Of a stretch of 64,000 nt of DNA, positions 1 through 9,096 are shown in pieces. A model generated the notes under the pieces. It was given only the letters and a program-made list of their open reading frames with translations. It was not told where the DNA came from and did not search any database. A program made the translations under genes and the position numbers. This stretch comes from a virus. Location: positions 143,617 to 207,616 of the IMG/VR virus record IMGVR_UViG_3300046171_000252. One strand, written 5' to 3'. Position 1 is the stretch's first letter. Each line of letters begins with the position of its first letter.

Positions 1-1
1 G

Positions 2-286
2 GATCACTACCCTTTATATGTGCCACCGCATATTTCGGGTACAGAAGAGGTGAAAATAACTATTATGAAACCGACTCCTACTCAGGAAATGGAACAGCGC
101 ATTAGAATGCGATTTGCATTCGCAATGTCTTCCTTTGGTAGAATGTTCATGCCAAATAAAATCACACATGAGATGAGAGCACTTTGTAATGAATGGTCTA
201 TGATTGAAGAGCAACCACCTCAAGGTGATTTATATAAAGTAGATAGATATTTTTTGGAATTGTGGAAAAGTCGTGGTGAAGACTAA
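2..286 (+). CDS. 3' end of an unrecognised phage protein (partial)
   Basis: The frame is open from the first bases of the window to a TAA at 284-286, so this is probably the C-terminal part of a gene that begins upstream. An internal ATG at 65 follows a purine-rich AGAGGTG and could be a real start, giving a 73-residue protein. The visible part is rich in Met, Arg and Glu (for example MEQRIRMRFAFAMSSFGRMF) with no signal peptide or membrane segment. I do not recognise a family. A late promoter box follows it at 300. Confidence 0.6.
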   Translation, partial: DHYPLYVPPHISGTEEVKITIMKPTPTQEMEQRIRMRFAFAMSSFGRMFMPNKITHEMRALCNEWSMIEEQPPQGDLYKVDRYFLELWKSRGED

Positions 287-299
287 ACTAATTATATTT

Positions 300-307
300 T
301 ATAAATA
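300..307 (+). promoter_or_regulatory. T4-type late promoter box (TATAAATA)
   Basis: An exact TATAAATA octamer lies 35 nt upstream of the structural-type gene at 342. In T4-like phages this -10 element is read by host RNA polymerase carrying gp55. The match and position are visible; late expression is inferred. Confidence 0.7.
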
Positions 308-341
308 TCTTTAGGAAAAGATTCTTGCGGGTACAAAAACA

Positions 342-1436
342 ATGTCTCTTTGGGGAAAAAATGACAATAAACTTTCAACAGGAACAGTTTCGGTAAATCA
401 TGCTAACCGAACTGTAGTTGGAAGCGGAACAACTTTTGGAGTAGCAGGTAATGGTGTAGTTGGTGATATTATCCGATTCGGTCAACCATTAAGTGGTGCT
501 GATGGATATTTTGGAGAAGCAGTTATCGTATCCGTTGCCAGTACTTTATCAATTAAAATTGATTCAGTAGAAGGATTGAGTGCGCGAGATATTACCGATA
601 AAGCTTATCAGGTGACACAATCTCCAAAATCTACTCCTACTGATGCTGCTTTTAATAAGTTTTCAAGAGCAGTTGAAGAGCGTGGTGATCTCAAAATAAC
701 AACGGCAGTCAGTGGTGATGTCGCGGTTGGTGGAACTTCTATCACTATTACGGGTGATGCATCGGCATCTAGTCTTTTAGATAGTGACGTTCTTATCATC
801 ACTCATGGTGAGAGAAGAAAGAGGAGACAATTTAGTGAAGTCTATGGTATTGTAAGTGGTGGAAGCACTATTCTTGTTAAGAATGGATTGAAAGGCGTAC
901 ATAATATTTACAAAACTGATGGTACGGAATATAACATTGGTGCTAGTTCTATCATCCTTAGAGAGGCACTTTTCCGTACTGCTTTTGATGGTGGCATCGA
1001 TGGAGCACATATAGACGAACTTTCTGTAGGTGATACATTTACTGCTGGAACCAACTCCATTGGAATTGGAACCATAAACGATAGAACTGAAACGAGTGCT
1101 ACGGTTGTATTAAATACTGGTCTTACACAAAAAATTGATGCAAGTATTTTTGGAGCAAAAGTCACTATAAAGAGGGGAGCACTTAGTGGTTCCTTAGTTG
1201 AAGTTCGTGGTAAAGAAACTGTATCAGGTGATGAGACACAAGTTCTTGGTGTTTCAACTGATGGTACTGCACATGCTAATGGCAGTGCTTGGGAAGTTCC
1301 TCATGCTGGATGGGTGGGTGTTACGACATACATGGACATGCATGGAAATCTAAGAGTTAAGAAAGAAACTCTTGTTGCCATGTCTGGCATTGCAACTGGT
1401 AATGCACCAATCTACGATTCGAACCCATTTGCATAA
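342..1436 (+). CDS. Putative virion structural protein, 364 aa
   Basis: The 364-residue protein is rich in Gly, Thr, Val and Ser, with no signal peptide, membrane helix or cysteine clusters. This composition is typical of beta-rich phage head or tail decoration proteins. It starts at ATG 342, 35 nt downstream of a perfect late promoter box, which supports a structural role. The next gene begins 16 nt after its stop. I infer virion structural protein from composition, late promoter and position beside other cyanophage core genes. No catalytic motif is visible and the exact role is unknown. Confidence 0.55.
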   Translation: MSLWGKNDNKLSTGTVSVNHANRTVVGSGTTFGVAGNGVVGDIIRFGQPLSGADGYFGEAVIVSVASTLSIKIDSVEGLSARDITDKAYQVTQSPKSTPTDAAFNKFSRAVEERGDLKITTAVSGDVAVGGTSITITGDASASSLLDSDVLIITHGERRKRRQFSEVYGIVSGGSTILVKNGLKGVHNIYKTDGTEYNIGASSIILREALFRTAFDGGIDGAHIDELSVGDTFTAGTNSIGIGTINDRTETSATVVLNTGLTQKIDASIFGAKVTIKRGALSGSLVEVRGKETVSGDETQVLGVSTDGTAHANGSAWEVPHAGWVGVTTYMDMHGNLRVKKETLVAMSGIATGNAPIYDSNPFA

Positions 1437-1452
1437 TTTGTAATAATATAAT

Positions 1453-1824
1453 ATGAGATTTGATGAATTGAACGAAAGTAATTATTTACTTTTTGCTATA
1501 AAATTTTATAACAACCCTCAATCTGTTACTAGAGAAGATTTTGAGGATGATTTGAAGCGAATAAAATATATTAAAAGACTTCTGAAACGGTATAAAAATA
1601 CTGGTGAATTAAAAATTCATCTAATTTTAAATCATTTGACTGTATTGTTTAATGTATTTGATGAGGCTGCCGTGCCTCTTTTATTTTATAACTTAGAAAG
1701 AGAACTTTGGCCTTTCATAAAAAGTTTCTTATTATATTTGAATAGATTACCAGAATACCCATACACTGAAATAAATAGTATACAAGAAGATCTAAATTGT
1801 TTATCATCTCTTAATTCGGTCTAA
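1453..1824 (+). CDS. Conserved cyanophage hypothetical protein, 123 aa
   Basis: A 123-residue, mostly helical protein rich in Leu, Tyr, Phe and Lys (MRFDELNESNYLLFAIKFY at the start; a KRIKYIKRLLKRY basic helix near residue 38). It resembles a short protein commonly seen in T4-like cyanophages near this location; that is recollection of the family, not a search result. Its TAA shares one base with the ATG of the next gene at 1824, so translation is probably coupled. Function unknown. Confidence 0.65.
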   Translation: MRFDELNESNYLLFAIKFYNNPQSVTREDFEDDLKRIKYIKRLLKRYKNTGELKIHLILNHLTVLFNVFDEAAVPLLFYNLERELWPFIKSFLLYLNRLPEYPYTEINSIQEDLNCLSSLNSV

Positions 1825-2318
1825 TGGATAAAGTAGATACACTCATTACTAAAATTAGACAACTTAGAGAAGCAGCACCTACTAACTCTACTGGTGCTGG
1901 AATTGCTAGGTTTGATAAATTTCTATTTCCCATTGATGATGATACTTTAACTCAAGACTACCAAACTCCTGCTGAGGTTGGATTAGCAAAGGATGAGTTC
2001 ATGGGTGTATATCCTGTTATGAAGTTGCAACTCAATAAGAGTAGTGACGGACCTTCAATTGATTCTATGGTAGATGCGTCAAAGGAGTATATGAACGTGA
2101 TAGATGATAGAAGACTTAGTAATATTATGAATTTGTCCAGATCAATTAAAGAAGAGGTTGCAGCAGCACCTACGAATAATGTTGGTGGTGGTGCAATTGC
2201 CGGAACTGCACCTGCCGGTGATGATCCTCCGGTTAGGTTAAAGAAGAAAAGAAAACCAACACCAATTGGTCGCTATGGAACCCGTAGAACCTGGATGCAA
2301 AATCTCAGAAATGGATAA
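1824..2318 (+). CDS. Conserved cyanophage hypothetical protein, 164 aa
   Basis: The 164-residue product has an acidic, helix-prone first two thirds, an Ala/Gly/Pro-rich linker near residues 118-135 and a strongly basic tail (LKKKRKPTPIGRYGTRRTW). No membrane segment or catalytic motif is seen. Its start overlaps the previous stop and its end overlaps the next ATG (2311), so it sits in a coupled run of four small genes ahead of the primase. A structural or nucleic-acid-binding role is possible from the basic tail, but unproven. Confidence 0.6.
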   Translation: MDKVDTLITKIRQLREAAPTNSTGAGIARFDKFLFPIDDDTLTQDYQTPAEVGLAKDEFMGVYPVMKLQLNKSSDGPSIDSMVDASKEYMNVIDDRRLSNIMNLSRSIKEEVAAAPTNNVGGGAIAGTAPAGDDPPVRLKKKRKPTPIGRYGTRRTWMQNLRNG

Positions 2319-2697
2319 AGATAGCGTTAATTCAGCAATACTAGAAAGAGTTGAGAGAGTTGTAGAAGCACTGCAAGATAACTCCATCAAGATGGGTGAG
2401 TTATTAGCAGTTCATAATGAGAAATTAGATAAGCAAGATCGTATTGATGCAGTTCTCTTTGAGAAAATAGAATCCTTGCATAAGGATATGGATCGTGCCA
2501 CGGATGAAATAAAGAAAGGATGTGAAAGGGATATAAGAAAGATTGATGATCGTCTTCGTCTTATGGAAAAGAAGATGTGGAGCATTGCTGGTTCTCTCAT
2601 TGTAATATCATTTTTGGTTAGCGTGCCGGGTCAAAGAATTATGGCAAACGTCTTGACACCAAACGCATCACCGACTATAATAAGAGAAGCAAAATAG
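2311..2697 (+). CDS. Small coiled-coil protein with C-terminal membrane anchor, 128 aa
   Basis: I chose ATG 2311, which overlaps the previous gene's stop by 8 nt, over an upstream in-frame start at 2266 buried in that gene. Residues 1-85 form a charged, heptad-like helix; residues about 88-105 (MWSIAGSLIVISFLVSV) are one membrane segment, followed by a short tail. The layout resembles XhlA-like membrane-associated phage proteins, but the match is only architectural. Function unknown. Confidence 0.55.
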   Translation: MDKDSVNSAILERVERVVEALQDNSIKMGELLAVHNEKLDKQDRIDAVLFEKIESLHKDMDRATDEIKKGCERDIRKIDDRLRLMEKKMWSIAGSLIVISFLVSVPGQRIMANVLTPNASPTIIREAK

Positions 2698-2710
2698 TAA
2701 ATTATTTGTA

Positions 2711-3682
2711 ATGGATTTGGTTGACGCCAAATATATTGGACTAGTTTCTTCACGACTTAAGAAATTTAAGAGAATCAAGGAAAACCTTTTTAATTTTCGT
2801 TGTCCTATTTGTGGAGACTCGCAGAAGCAAAAAAATAAAGCACGAGGATATTTCTATCGTGTAAAAAATAACGTCAACTTCAAGTGCCATAATTGTGGTG
2901 CCAGTTTATCGTTTAATAATTTTCTTAAGCAGATAGATGCGACTCTTCACAAACAATATACACTTGAGAAATTCAAAGAAGGTCATACAGGAAAAAACTT
3001 TGTAGTTCAAGAACCTAAGTTTGAATTTACCAAACCTGTATTCAAAAAATCTCTAGGGTTGCCAAAGGCATCTTCAAGTCCTATTTCGTCAGAATATCTC
3101 ACAAAACGTGGGATAGATCCTGACAAGTTTTATTTTGCCGACAAGTTCATGGAGTGGACAAATAGTCAGAAATCAACCTTTGATAATATCATTAGGGATG
3201 AGAATCGCATTGTAATCCCAATGTATGATGAGGATAAAAATCTTATTGGTTTTCAGGGTAGAGCACTGGGCAAATCATTCACTAAATACATCACCGTAAT
3301 GTTGAATGAGGATGCACCAAAAGTATATGGACTTGACACTATTGACAAAAAATCTACCGTTTACATTACAGAAGGACCATTCGACAGCACGTTCATTTGC
3401 AACTCAATTGCTATGTGCGGAGCTGATGTTGATGTCAGTGGTTGGGGTATTAGCAATCCTGTTTGGGTCTATGATAACGAACCACGCAATCGAGAAATCG
3501 TCAATCGAATCAGTAGAACAATCGATAATGGCAACTCCATAGTGATTTGGCCAAATAACATAATTGAGAAAGATATTAATGATATGGTTCTTTCTGGACA
3601 TGATGTCATGTCTATGGTAAAATCAAACACCTACTCGGGTTTAGAAGCAAAAATTAAATTTAACAATTGGAAAAAAATATGA
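2711..3682 (+). CDS. 61: DNA primase, T4 gp61-like
   Basis: A 323-residue primase of the T4 gp61 type, which makes RNA primers on the lagging strand together with the gp41 helicase. The N-terminus carries a four-cysteine zinc ribbon (CPICGD near residue 33, then CHNCGA near residue 62). The centre has a TOPRIM-like core: IVIPMYDEDKNLIGFQGRA, then ITEGPFDSTF with the conserved Glu. Length is close to T4 gp61 (342 aa). The TGA stop overlaps the ATG of nrdA (ATGA), so replication and dNTP supply genes are translationally coupled. Confidence 0.9.
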   Translation: MDLVDAKYIGLVSSRLKKFKRIKENLFNFRCPICGDSQKQKNKARGYFYRVKNNVNFKCHNCGASLSFNNFLKQIDATLHKQYTLEKFKEGHTGKNFVVQEPKFEFTKPVFKKSLGLPKASSSPISSEYLTKRGIDPDKFYFADKFMEWTNSQKSTFDNIIRDENRIVIPMYDEDKNLIGFQGRALGKSFTKYITVMLNEDAPKVYGLDTIDKKSTVYITEGPFDSTFICNSIAMCGADVDVSGWGISNPVWVYDNEPRNREIVNRISRTIDNGNSIVIWPNNIIEKDINDMVLSGHDVMSMVKSNTYSGLEAKIKFNNWKKI

Positions 3683-5979
3683 CCAATGGAATCAATGTAA
3701 AAAAGCGCAACGGAAGAGGGAAGGAACCACTTCTTCTTGAGAAGATGCATAGAATGGTTGATGAGGCATGTACCGACCTTGCAGGAGTCTCTGCATCGCA
3801 GGTAGAGATGCAATCTGGTATTCAGTTCTATGATGGTATTACAACTGCAGAAATTCAAGAGATTTTGATTCGCTCTGCTTCAGACTTGATCGACTTAGAC
3901 CATCCTAATTATCAGTTTGTCGCTGCTCGTCTCTTATTGTTTTCTATCCGCAAGCAATTGTATGGACGTAGGCATGAAATTCCAAAGGTAAAGGACCATA
4001 TATCAAGTTGTGTAGAAAAGGGTGTATATGATCCAGAACTTTTAACTTTATATTCAGATGAGGAGTTTGATAAACTTCAGTCGTTTATCGACCATGATCG
4101 TGATTATTTGTTTACATTTGCCGGTCTTCGTCAGGTTGCGGATAAATACCTAGTGCAGGATAGAAGCAGCGGTGTTTTATATGAAACTCCACAGTTCATG
4201 TATATTTTGATTGCTGCTACAATTTTTTCAAAATATCCAAAAGAAACCCGTCTGGATTACGTTAAAAAATATTATGATGCAATCTCCAAACACAGACTCA
4301 ACATCCCCACGCCAATCATGGCAGGAGTTAGAACACCTCTTAGACAGTATGCCAGCTGTGTTCTTGTTGATGTTGATGACACCCTCGATAGTATCTTTAC
4401 TAGCGATATGGCTATTGGGAAATATGTTGCTCAACGTGCAGGCATCGGTATCAACGCAGGCAGAATCCGTGGCATCAACAGTAAGATCCGAGGTGGAGAA
4501 GTACAACACACAGGTGTTGTCCCGTTCCTTAAAAAGTTTGAATCAACTGTACGATGTTGCACTCAGAATGGGATTCGTGGTGGTTCCGCAACAGTCCACT
4601 TCCCAATCTGGCACATCGAAATCGAAGACATCCTAGTTCTTAAGAACAATAAGGGTACAGAAGACAACCGAGTGAGGAAACTTGACTACTCAATCCAAAT
4701 TTCAAAACTTTTCTACGAACGTTTCATTACGAATGGAGAGATTAGCTTATTCTCACCGAATGACGTACCAGGTCTCTATGATGCTTTTGGTACTGACGCA
4801 TTTGACGATTGCTATGTGGACTATGAATCAGATCAGTCTGTTCCAAGAAAGACTGTCAAGGCACAGGATCTCTTTCTAGACCTTTTAAAAGAAAGGGCAG
4901 AGACTGGTCGTCTTTACATTATGAATATTGACCACTGTAACTCTCATTCTTCTTTTATTGACAAAGTTGAGATGAGCAATCTATGTCAAGAAATTACTCT
5001 ACCTACGAAACCTTTACAACATATTGATGATGAAGATGGGGAAATTGCTTTGTGCATCCTTAGTGCTATTAACATTGGTAAAATTAGGGACCTTGAAGAT
5101 CTTGATGTTCTTTGTGATCTTGCTGTTAGGAGTCTTGATGAACTCATTGACTTTCAAGGATACCCCGTCAGAGCAGCAGAGATTGCCACTAAGGCACGTC
5201 GTTCGTTAGGAATCGGTTATATTGGTCTGGCACATTATCTTGCCAAACATGGAGTCAAATACGACCAACCAGATTCTTGGAAACTGGTTCATGATTTAAC
5301 TGAGGCATTCCAATACTATTTGATTCAGGCAACTGTCAACGTTGCAAAAGAAAAGGGTGCATGTGAATACAGTCATCGCACCAAGTACGGGAATGGAATT
5401 CTTCCGATTGATACATATAAACATGATGTAGATGAAATTGTGCCGAATGAGCTTCAGTACGATTGGGAGAGTCTTAGAACTCAGGTTTTGGAATACGGGG
5501 TACGGAACTCAACATTGTCCGCACAAATGCCTTCGGAGAGCAGTTCCGTTGTGTCAAACGCAACAAATGGAATTGAACCACCTAGAGGATACTTGTCCGT
5601 TAAGAAATCGAAGAAAGGTCCTTTGAAGCAAATAGTTCCACAATATGGAACCCTTAAAAATAATTATACGTTGCTTTGGGATATGCCTGGGAATACTGGG
5701 TATATTAATATTGTTGCAGTTATGCAGAAATTCTTCGATCAAGCAATTTCTGGAAACTGGTCCTATAATCCAGAGCATTATGAAAATTCTGAAGTTCCTG
5801 TTAGTGTAATGGCACAGGATCTTTTAACTACATATAAGTACGGTTGGAAGACCTCTTATTACCAAAATACATACGATAATAAAAACGATGAAGTAGAGGA
5901 ATCTACGGAGTCTCTTGATAGTTTAATTTCTCAATTAGAAAACGCGGAGGAGGAAGACTGTGAGTCTTGTACAATTTAA
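3679..5979 (+). CDS. nrdA: Class I ribonucleotide reductase, large (alpha) subunit
   Basis: The 766-residue alpha subunit reduces ribonucleoside diphosphates to dNDPs for phage DNA synthesis. An ATP-cone-like region lies at the N-terminus. The class I core is clear: an ASCVLVD cysteine, the active-site SNLCQEITLP motif (Asn-Cys-Glu) and a QMPSESSS / ATNGIEPPRG phosphate-binding stretch. The C-terminal tail ends in CESC, the redox-active pair that re-reduces the active site. I use ATG 3679 (ATGA overlap with primase) rather than an in-frame TTG at 3667. The 3' end overlaps nrdB. Confidence 0.97.
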   Translation: MTNGINVKKRNGRGKEPLLLEKMHRMVDEACTDLAGVSASQVEMQSGIQFYDGITTAEIQEILIRSASDLIDLDHPNYQFVAARLLLFSIRKQLYGRRHEIPKVKDHISSCVEKGVYDPELLTLYSDEEFDKLQSFIDHDRDYLFTFAGLRQVADKYLVQDRSSGVLYETPQFMYILIAATIFSKYPKETRLDYVKKYYDAISKHRLNIPTPIMAGVRTPLRQYASCVLVDVDDTLDSIFTSDMAIGKYVAQRAGIGINAGRIRGINSKIRGGEVQHTGVVPFLKKFESTVRCCTQNGIRGGSATVHFPIWHIEIEDILVLKNNKGTEDNRVRKLDYSIQISKLFYERFITNGEISLFSPNDVPGLYDAFGTDAFDDCYVDYESDQSVPRKTVKAQDLFLDLLKERAETGRLYIMNIDHCNSHSSFIDKVEMSNLCQEITLPTKPLQHIDDEDGEIALCILSAINIGKIRDLEDLDVLCDLAVRSLDELIDFQGYPVRAAEIATKARRSLGIGYIGLAHYLAKHGVKYDQPDSWKLVHDLTEAFQYYLIQATVNVAKEKGACEYSHRTKYGNGILPIDTYKHDVDEIVPNELQYDWESLRTQVLEYGVRNSTLSAQMPSESSSVVSNATNGIEPPRGYLSVKKSKKGPLKQIVPQYGTLKNNYTLLWDMPGNTGYINIVAVMQKFFDQAISGNWSYNPEHYENSEVPVSVMAQDLLTTYKYGWKTSYYQNTYDNKNDEVEESTESLDSLISQLENAEEEDCESCTI

Positions 5980-7144
5980 GATAAACAAAGAAAAAAAACC
6001 AGTGGTTGAATCCATGACTGTTTTTAACTCTGAGGAAGTTGACACTAAAAAGCAACCAATGTTTTTTGGTAAACCACTGGGTATTCAGAGATACGATTCT
6101 TATAAGTATCCAATTTTTGACAAACTCACAACGCAGCAGTTGGGATATTTCTGGAGACCAGAGGAAGTTTCTCTTCAGAAAGATCGTGCTGATTATCAAA
6201 CACTACGTCCAGAACAAAAGCATATTTTTACTTCTAACTTGAAGTATCAGATTATGCTTGATTCGGTTCAGGGTCGTGGTCCTGGTATGGCATTTATCCC
6301 ATATTGCTCTCTTCCTGAATTAGAGGCATGTATGGAGGTCTGGGGGTTCATGGAGATGATCCATAGTCGTTCATATACTCATATCATCAAGAACATTTAT
6401 CCTGACCCCTCTGATGTATTTGATCACATTCTGAATGATGATCGCATTGTTGAACGTGCCATGACGGTTACTCAGGCATATAATGAGTTTATTAATGCAG
6501 CACATCATTATGATAATTCTAATGATTGGCAACATGCATTGGAGCAAGTTCCTTATGCATTAGAATCCAGATATGAACTCAAGCGCAAACTCTTTAGAGC
6601 AGTTGCGAATGTTAATATCCTTGAAGGTATTCGCTTTTACGTATCATTTGCTTGTAGTTTTGCTTTTGGTGAACTCAAACTTATGGAAGGAAGTGCAAAG
6701 ATCATCTCACTGATTGCTAGAGATGAGAATCAGCATCTTGCTATTACTCAGAATATTCTGAAGAAGTGGAGAGAAGGTGATGATCCTGATATGAAAAAAA
6801 TCTTTAAAGAAGAAGAACAATGGTTGATTGGTGCATTTGAAAACTGTGTTAATCAAGAAAAACTTTGGGCAGAATATCTGTTCAAGAATGGTTCAATGAT
6901 TGGTTTGAATGATAAATTGCTTCAGCAATATGTAGAATGGATTGCCAATCGTAGAATGAAAGCAATTGGACTAAAACCAATCTATGACATACCCGCAAAG
7001 AATAACCCACTCCCCTGGACGGAACATTGGATTTCGTCGAAGGGTCTTCAAGTTGCTCCTCAAGAAACTGAGGTTGAGTCTTACATCGTCGGAGGAATCA
7101 AACAAGATGTCACCGAAAACACATTCGCAGGATTTAGTCTCTGA
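5960..7144 (+). CDS. nrdB: Class I ribonucleotide reductase, small (beta) subunit
   Basis: The 394-residue beta subunit houses the di-iron/tyrosyl radical cofactor that drives NrdA. Ligand-type motifs are visible: EVWGFMEMIHSRSYTHI, VNILEGIRFY and RDENQHLAIT, matching the ferritin-like NrdB core. Length is typical (T4 NrdB 388 aa). The start is GTG 5960, within the last codons of nrdA and preceded by a strong GGAGGAGG ribosome site, so the two subunits are co-translated. The 3' end overlaps a small acidic gene. Confidence 0.96.
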   Translation: MSLVQFKINKEKKPVVESMTVFNSEEVDTKKQPMFFGKPLGIQRYDSYKYPIFDKLTTQQLGYFWRPEEVSLQKDRADYQTLRPEQKHIFTSNLKYQIMLDSVQGRGPGMAFIPYCSLPELEACMEVWGFMEMIHSRSYTHIIKNIYPDPSDVFDHILNDDRIVERAMTVTQAYNEFINAAHHYDNSNDWQHALEQVPYALESRYELKRKLFRAVANVNILEGIRFYVSFACSFAFGELKLMEGSAKIISLIARDENQHLAITQNILKKWREGDDPDMKKIFKEEEQWLIGAFENCVNQEKLWAEYLFKNGSMIGLNDKLLQQYVEWIANRRMKAIGLKPIYDIPAKNNPLPWTEHWISSKGLQVAPQETEVESYIVGGIKQDVTENTFAGFSL

Positions 7145-7250
7145 TTCTGAAGAAGAAAAATCTTTAGAGGCATACAGAGAGGCAGCAAAATCGGATGCCT
7201 TTCTGTTTGGTGACTATGATGGATACTCTGCTTTTACTGAAGATAAATAA
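7107..7250 (+). CDS. Small acidic protein, 47 aa
   Basis: A 47-residue acidic protein (DSEEEKSLEAYREAAKSD in the middle) starting at ATG 7107 inside the 3' end of nrdB, with GGAGG 11 nt upstream. The overlap and strong ribosome site suggest co-translation with nrdB. No family is recognised. Confidence 0.6.
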   Translation: MSPKTHSQDLVSDSEEEKSLEAYREAAKSDAFLFGDYDGYSAFTEDK

Positions 7251-7270
7251 ATTCCAGATGATGGAGTGAT

Positions 7271-7711
7271 TTGACAGATTATGAAAATCCCTGGAAGTTT
7301 AAGGGAACCGATTTTTTATCTGAGAATATTGACGATAACTTCGGTTTTGTCTATCTCATTACAAATCTCAAAAACGGTCGCCAGTATATTGGAAGAAAAT
7401 ACTTCTGGTCAAATAGAAAGCCTAGAGGTAAATCTAGGAGAGTTAAATCTGAAAGCGACTGGAAAAAATACTACGGCAGTTCTGATGAACTTAACAAAGA
7501 CCGTAAAGAGATTGGAAACGAATTTTTTACAAGAGAAATTTTAAGTCTACATAAGACCAAAGGAAAGGTCAATTATGAAGAGACGAAACAACTTTTCATC
7601 AATAACGTTCTAACCGAAGCCCTTGACGACGGAGGACCTCTCTACTATAATAGCAATATTCTAGGAAGGTACATGAAGAAAAATTATGGTAACTTTGGAA
7701 CAAACTCTTGA
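7271..7711 (+). CDS. GIY-YIG-like endonuclease
   Basis: A 146-residue protein whose residues about 26-45 carry the GIY-YIG signature in the form FVYLITNLKNGRQYIGRK, followed by a basic region and YYGSSDEL, as in small phage GIY-YIG nucleases. T4-like phages carry such enzymes as Seg-type homing or DNA-processing nucleases; which applies here cannot be told. The best start is a TTG at 7271 with GGAG upstream at 7264; no in-frame ATG lies before the GIY-YIG motif. The 3' end overlaps the next gene. Confidence 0.75.
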   Translation: MTDYENPWKFKGTDFLSENIDDNFGFVYLITNLKNGRQYIGRKYFWSNRKPRGKSRRVKSESDWKKYYGSSDELNKDRKEIGNEFFTREILSLHKTKGKVNYEETKQLFINNVLTEALDDGGPLYYNSNILGRYMKKNYGNFGTNS

Positions 7712-7901
7712 ACGCAATTACCATTGGGTCATAGATCGTATTCATTATCTTTGTGAAATTGATAAGGAAAAAACATTAACTTTGGATGCTTTAGATGATG
7801 CTTATGCTATTCAAAAAGAATTCTCTGAATGGTTGGACCCAAACATAGATGATCATGATGTATTTTCTCTTGAATACATAGGAGATGACTCCTTGTCTTG
7901 A
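7686..7901 (+). CDS. Small acidic hypothetical protein, 71 aa
   Basis: A 71-residue acidic, helical protein (EQTLERNYHWVIDRIHYL near the start), with its ATG inside the end of the GIY-YIG gene. Its TGA stop is embedded in the -35 box (TTGACA) of the promoter for the downstream hydrolase gene. I do not recognise a family. Confidence 0.65.
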   Translation: MVTLEQTLERNYHWVIDRIHYLCEIDKEKTLTLDALDDAYAIQKEFSEWLDPNIDDHDVFSLEYIGDDSLS

Positions 7902-7926
7902 CAACCTTGAAATGATGTCCTATAAT
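7898..7926 (+). promoter_or_regulatory. Host-type sigma-70 promoter before the cell-wall hydrolase
   Basis: TTGACA at 7898-7903 and TATAAT at 7921-7926 are separated by exactly 17 nt, both perfect consensus. The TGA inside TTGACA is the stop codon of the preceding gene. Transcription would start near 7933, about 28 nt before ATG 7961. Confidence 0.85.
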
Positions 7927-7960
7927 ACGAAAGCACTGAAGAGGTTCCTTTTTTAATGGT

Positions 7961-8359
7961 ATGATTTTAGAAACACTCCTGGCACTAACGCCCATTGACT
8001 ACGACCATTTGGCAAGAGCAGTCAAGGTTGAAGCAGCCCCTAACACTATGGATGAATACTGTGTAGCAGTGTCTATCCTTAATCGTGTCAGATCTCCTCT
8101 TTACCCAAATACTGTTGCTGGCGTAGTTTATGCTCCCGGACAATATGAAGGATTTCGTTATTGGAGACCAGTTGCTTCTACAACTTTAGTGAATGAATTC
8201 AAATCTGATAAGGGAAGAGAAAACTTTCTCAAAGCATACAGTATCATTGGGGACCGAACAAGTTTCAAAGGACAGCGGATGCTACCGTATCGTGTTGTAT
8301 CAGAAGATCCAATGTGCGATTCAAAAGGCAATTTCTTCCATTATCACTGGCAGTCATGA
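7961..8359 (+). CDS. Cell-wall hydrolase, SleB-like
   Basis: A 132-residue protein matching the SleB-like hydrolase fold: LARAVKVEAAPNTMDEYCVAVSILNRV contains the catalytic Glu (VEA) and the conserved ILNRV strand, followed by YPNTVAGVVYAPGQYEGF and a C-terminal FFHYHWQS. Members cut peptidoglycan and are frequent in cyanophages, where they may act in lysis or host-wall penetration. It lacks a signal peptide. A perfect promoter lies directly upstream, and the next gene starts in a 4-nt ATGA-type overlap. Confidence 0.8.
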   Translation: MILETLLALTPIDYDHLARAVKVEAAPNTMDEYCVAVSILNRVRSPLYPNTVAGVVYAPGQYEGFRYWRPVASTTLVNEFKSDKGRENFLKAYSIIGDRTSFKGQRMLPYRVVSEDPMCDSKGNFFHYHWQS

Positions 8360-8643
8360 CCTATCCAGCACCAATTATTGCACCTTATGATGAGTGGTTC
8401 AGTGAACCAATTTTAACAGAAACTCAAATGGAGTATCAAAAACTAATGAAAGAATCTGGCGACGACATTATTGTAAATATGGATGGTGGAGTTGGTGGTT
8501 CTTGGAAAGTCGAAACTGAACCTGTCAATATTCATGAAGTGATGTATGATATGGCAACCAAAACTGGCAAGACTACAACTCAATTAGACCCTATTGGCGC
8601 ATCGGAAAATTTTCAAGGAGGTTCGGAAAATCTATATGGATAA
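8356..8643 (+). CDS. Hypothetical protein, 95 aa
   Basis: Starts at ATG 8356, overlapping the hydrolase stop (ATGA). The 95-residue protein is acidic with no membrane helix or catalytic motif; it includes NMDGGVGGSWKVETEPVN. It is co-transcribed with the hydrolase. Function unknown. Confidence 0.55.
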   Translation: MTYPAPIIAPYDEWFSEPILTETQMEYQKLMKESGDDIIVNMDGGVGGSWKVETEPVNIHEVMYDMATKTGKTTTQLDPIGASENFQGGSENLYG

Positions 8644-8857
8644 TGATTGGCGTTATAGTGAAGATAAATTAAAAATTCGTCAACAAGCACTTAGTATTCT
8701 TTTGAAAAAATATGGTTCTGAACTTAATTCAACAAGAGAATCTAAATACAAATCCCAATCTATATACGAATGTGCCCATGATTGGGTATCCCAAGGTAAT
8801 GTAAATTGTAATGGCATTGCCAAATACTACGAGGCTTATTATGCAAAAAGTAATTAA
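8636..8857 (+). CDS. Hypothetical protein, 73 aa
   Basis: A 73-residue, charged helical protein starting at ATG 8636, which overlaps the previous stop and follows an AAGGAGG ribosome site at 8615-8621. Two cysteines (YECAHDW and VNCNGIA) are present. No recognised family. Its end overlaps the next gene's start at 8841. Confidence 0.6.
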   Translation: MDNDWRYSEDKLKIRQQALSILLKKYGSELNSTRESKYKSQSIYECAHDWVSQGNVNCNGIAKYYEAYYAKSN

Positions 8858-9095
8858 TGTTTTAGCAGTCCTATCATTTGTAGGAACTGCAGGTATCGTC
8901 GGTGGCGGTACTGCACTATATCTCAATAAGGATTCTATTATTGAGAACGCAAAGAACCAAATTGCAGCAGCTGCCGGAGAAGCAATTGCTGGTGCTCTTC
9001 CTGGAATGATGGATTCTGCAATGCCAGAACTTCCTAGTGCCACTGGTGGTGCTCTACCACTTCCTACAACTACTGGACCCGCTCTACCTTTCTGA
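8841..9095 (+). CDS. Small membrane protein, 84 aa
   Basis: Starts at ATG 8841. Residues about 4-24 (VINVLAVLSFVGTAGIVGG) form one membrane segment or uncleaved signal; an Ala/Gly-rich region and a Pro/Thr-rich tail (ALPLPTTTGPALPF) follow. It lies between the SleB-like hydrolase and a secreted HExxH protein, so a role at the envelope is possible but inferred from context only. Confidence 0.6.
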   Translation: MQKVINVLAVLSFVGTAGIVGGGTALYLNKDSIIENAKNQIAAAAGEAIAGALPGMMDSAMPELPSATGGALPLPTTTGPALPF

Positions 9096-9096
9096 T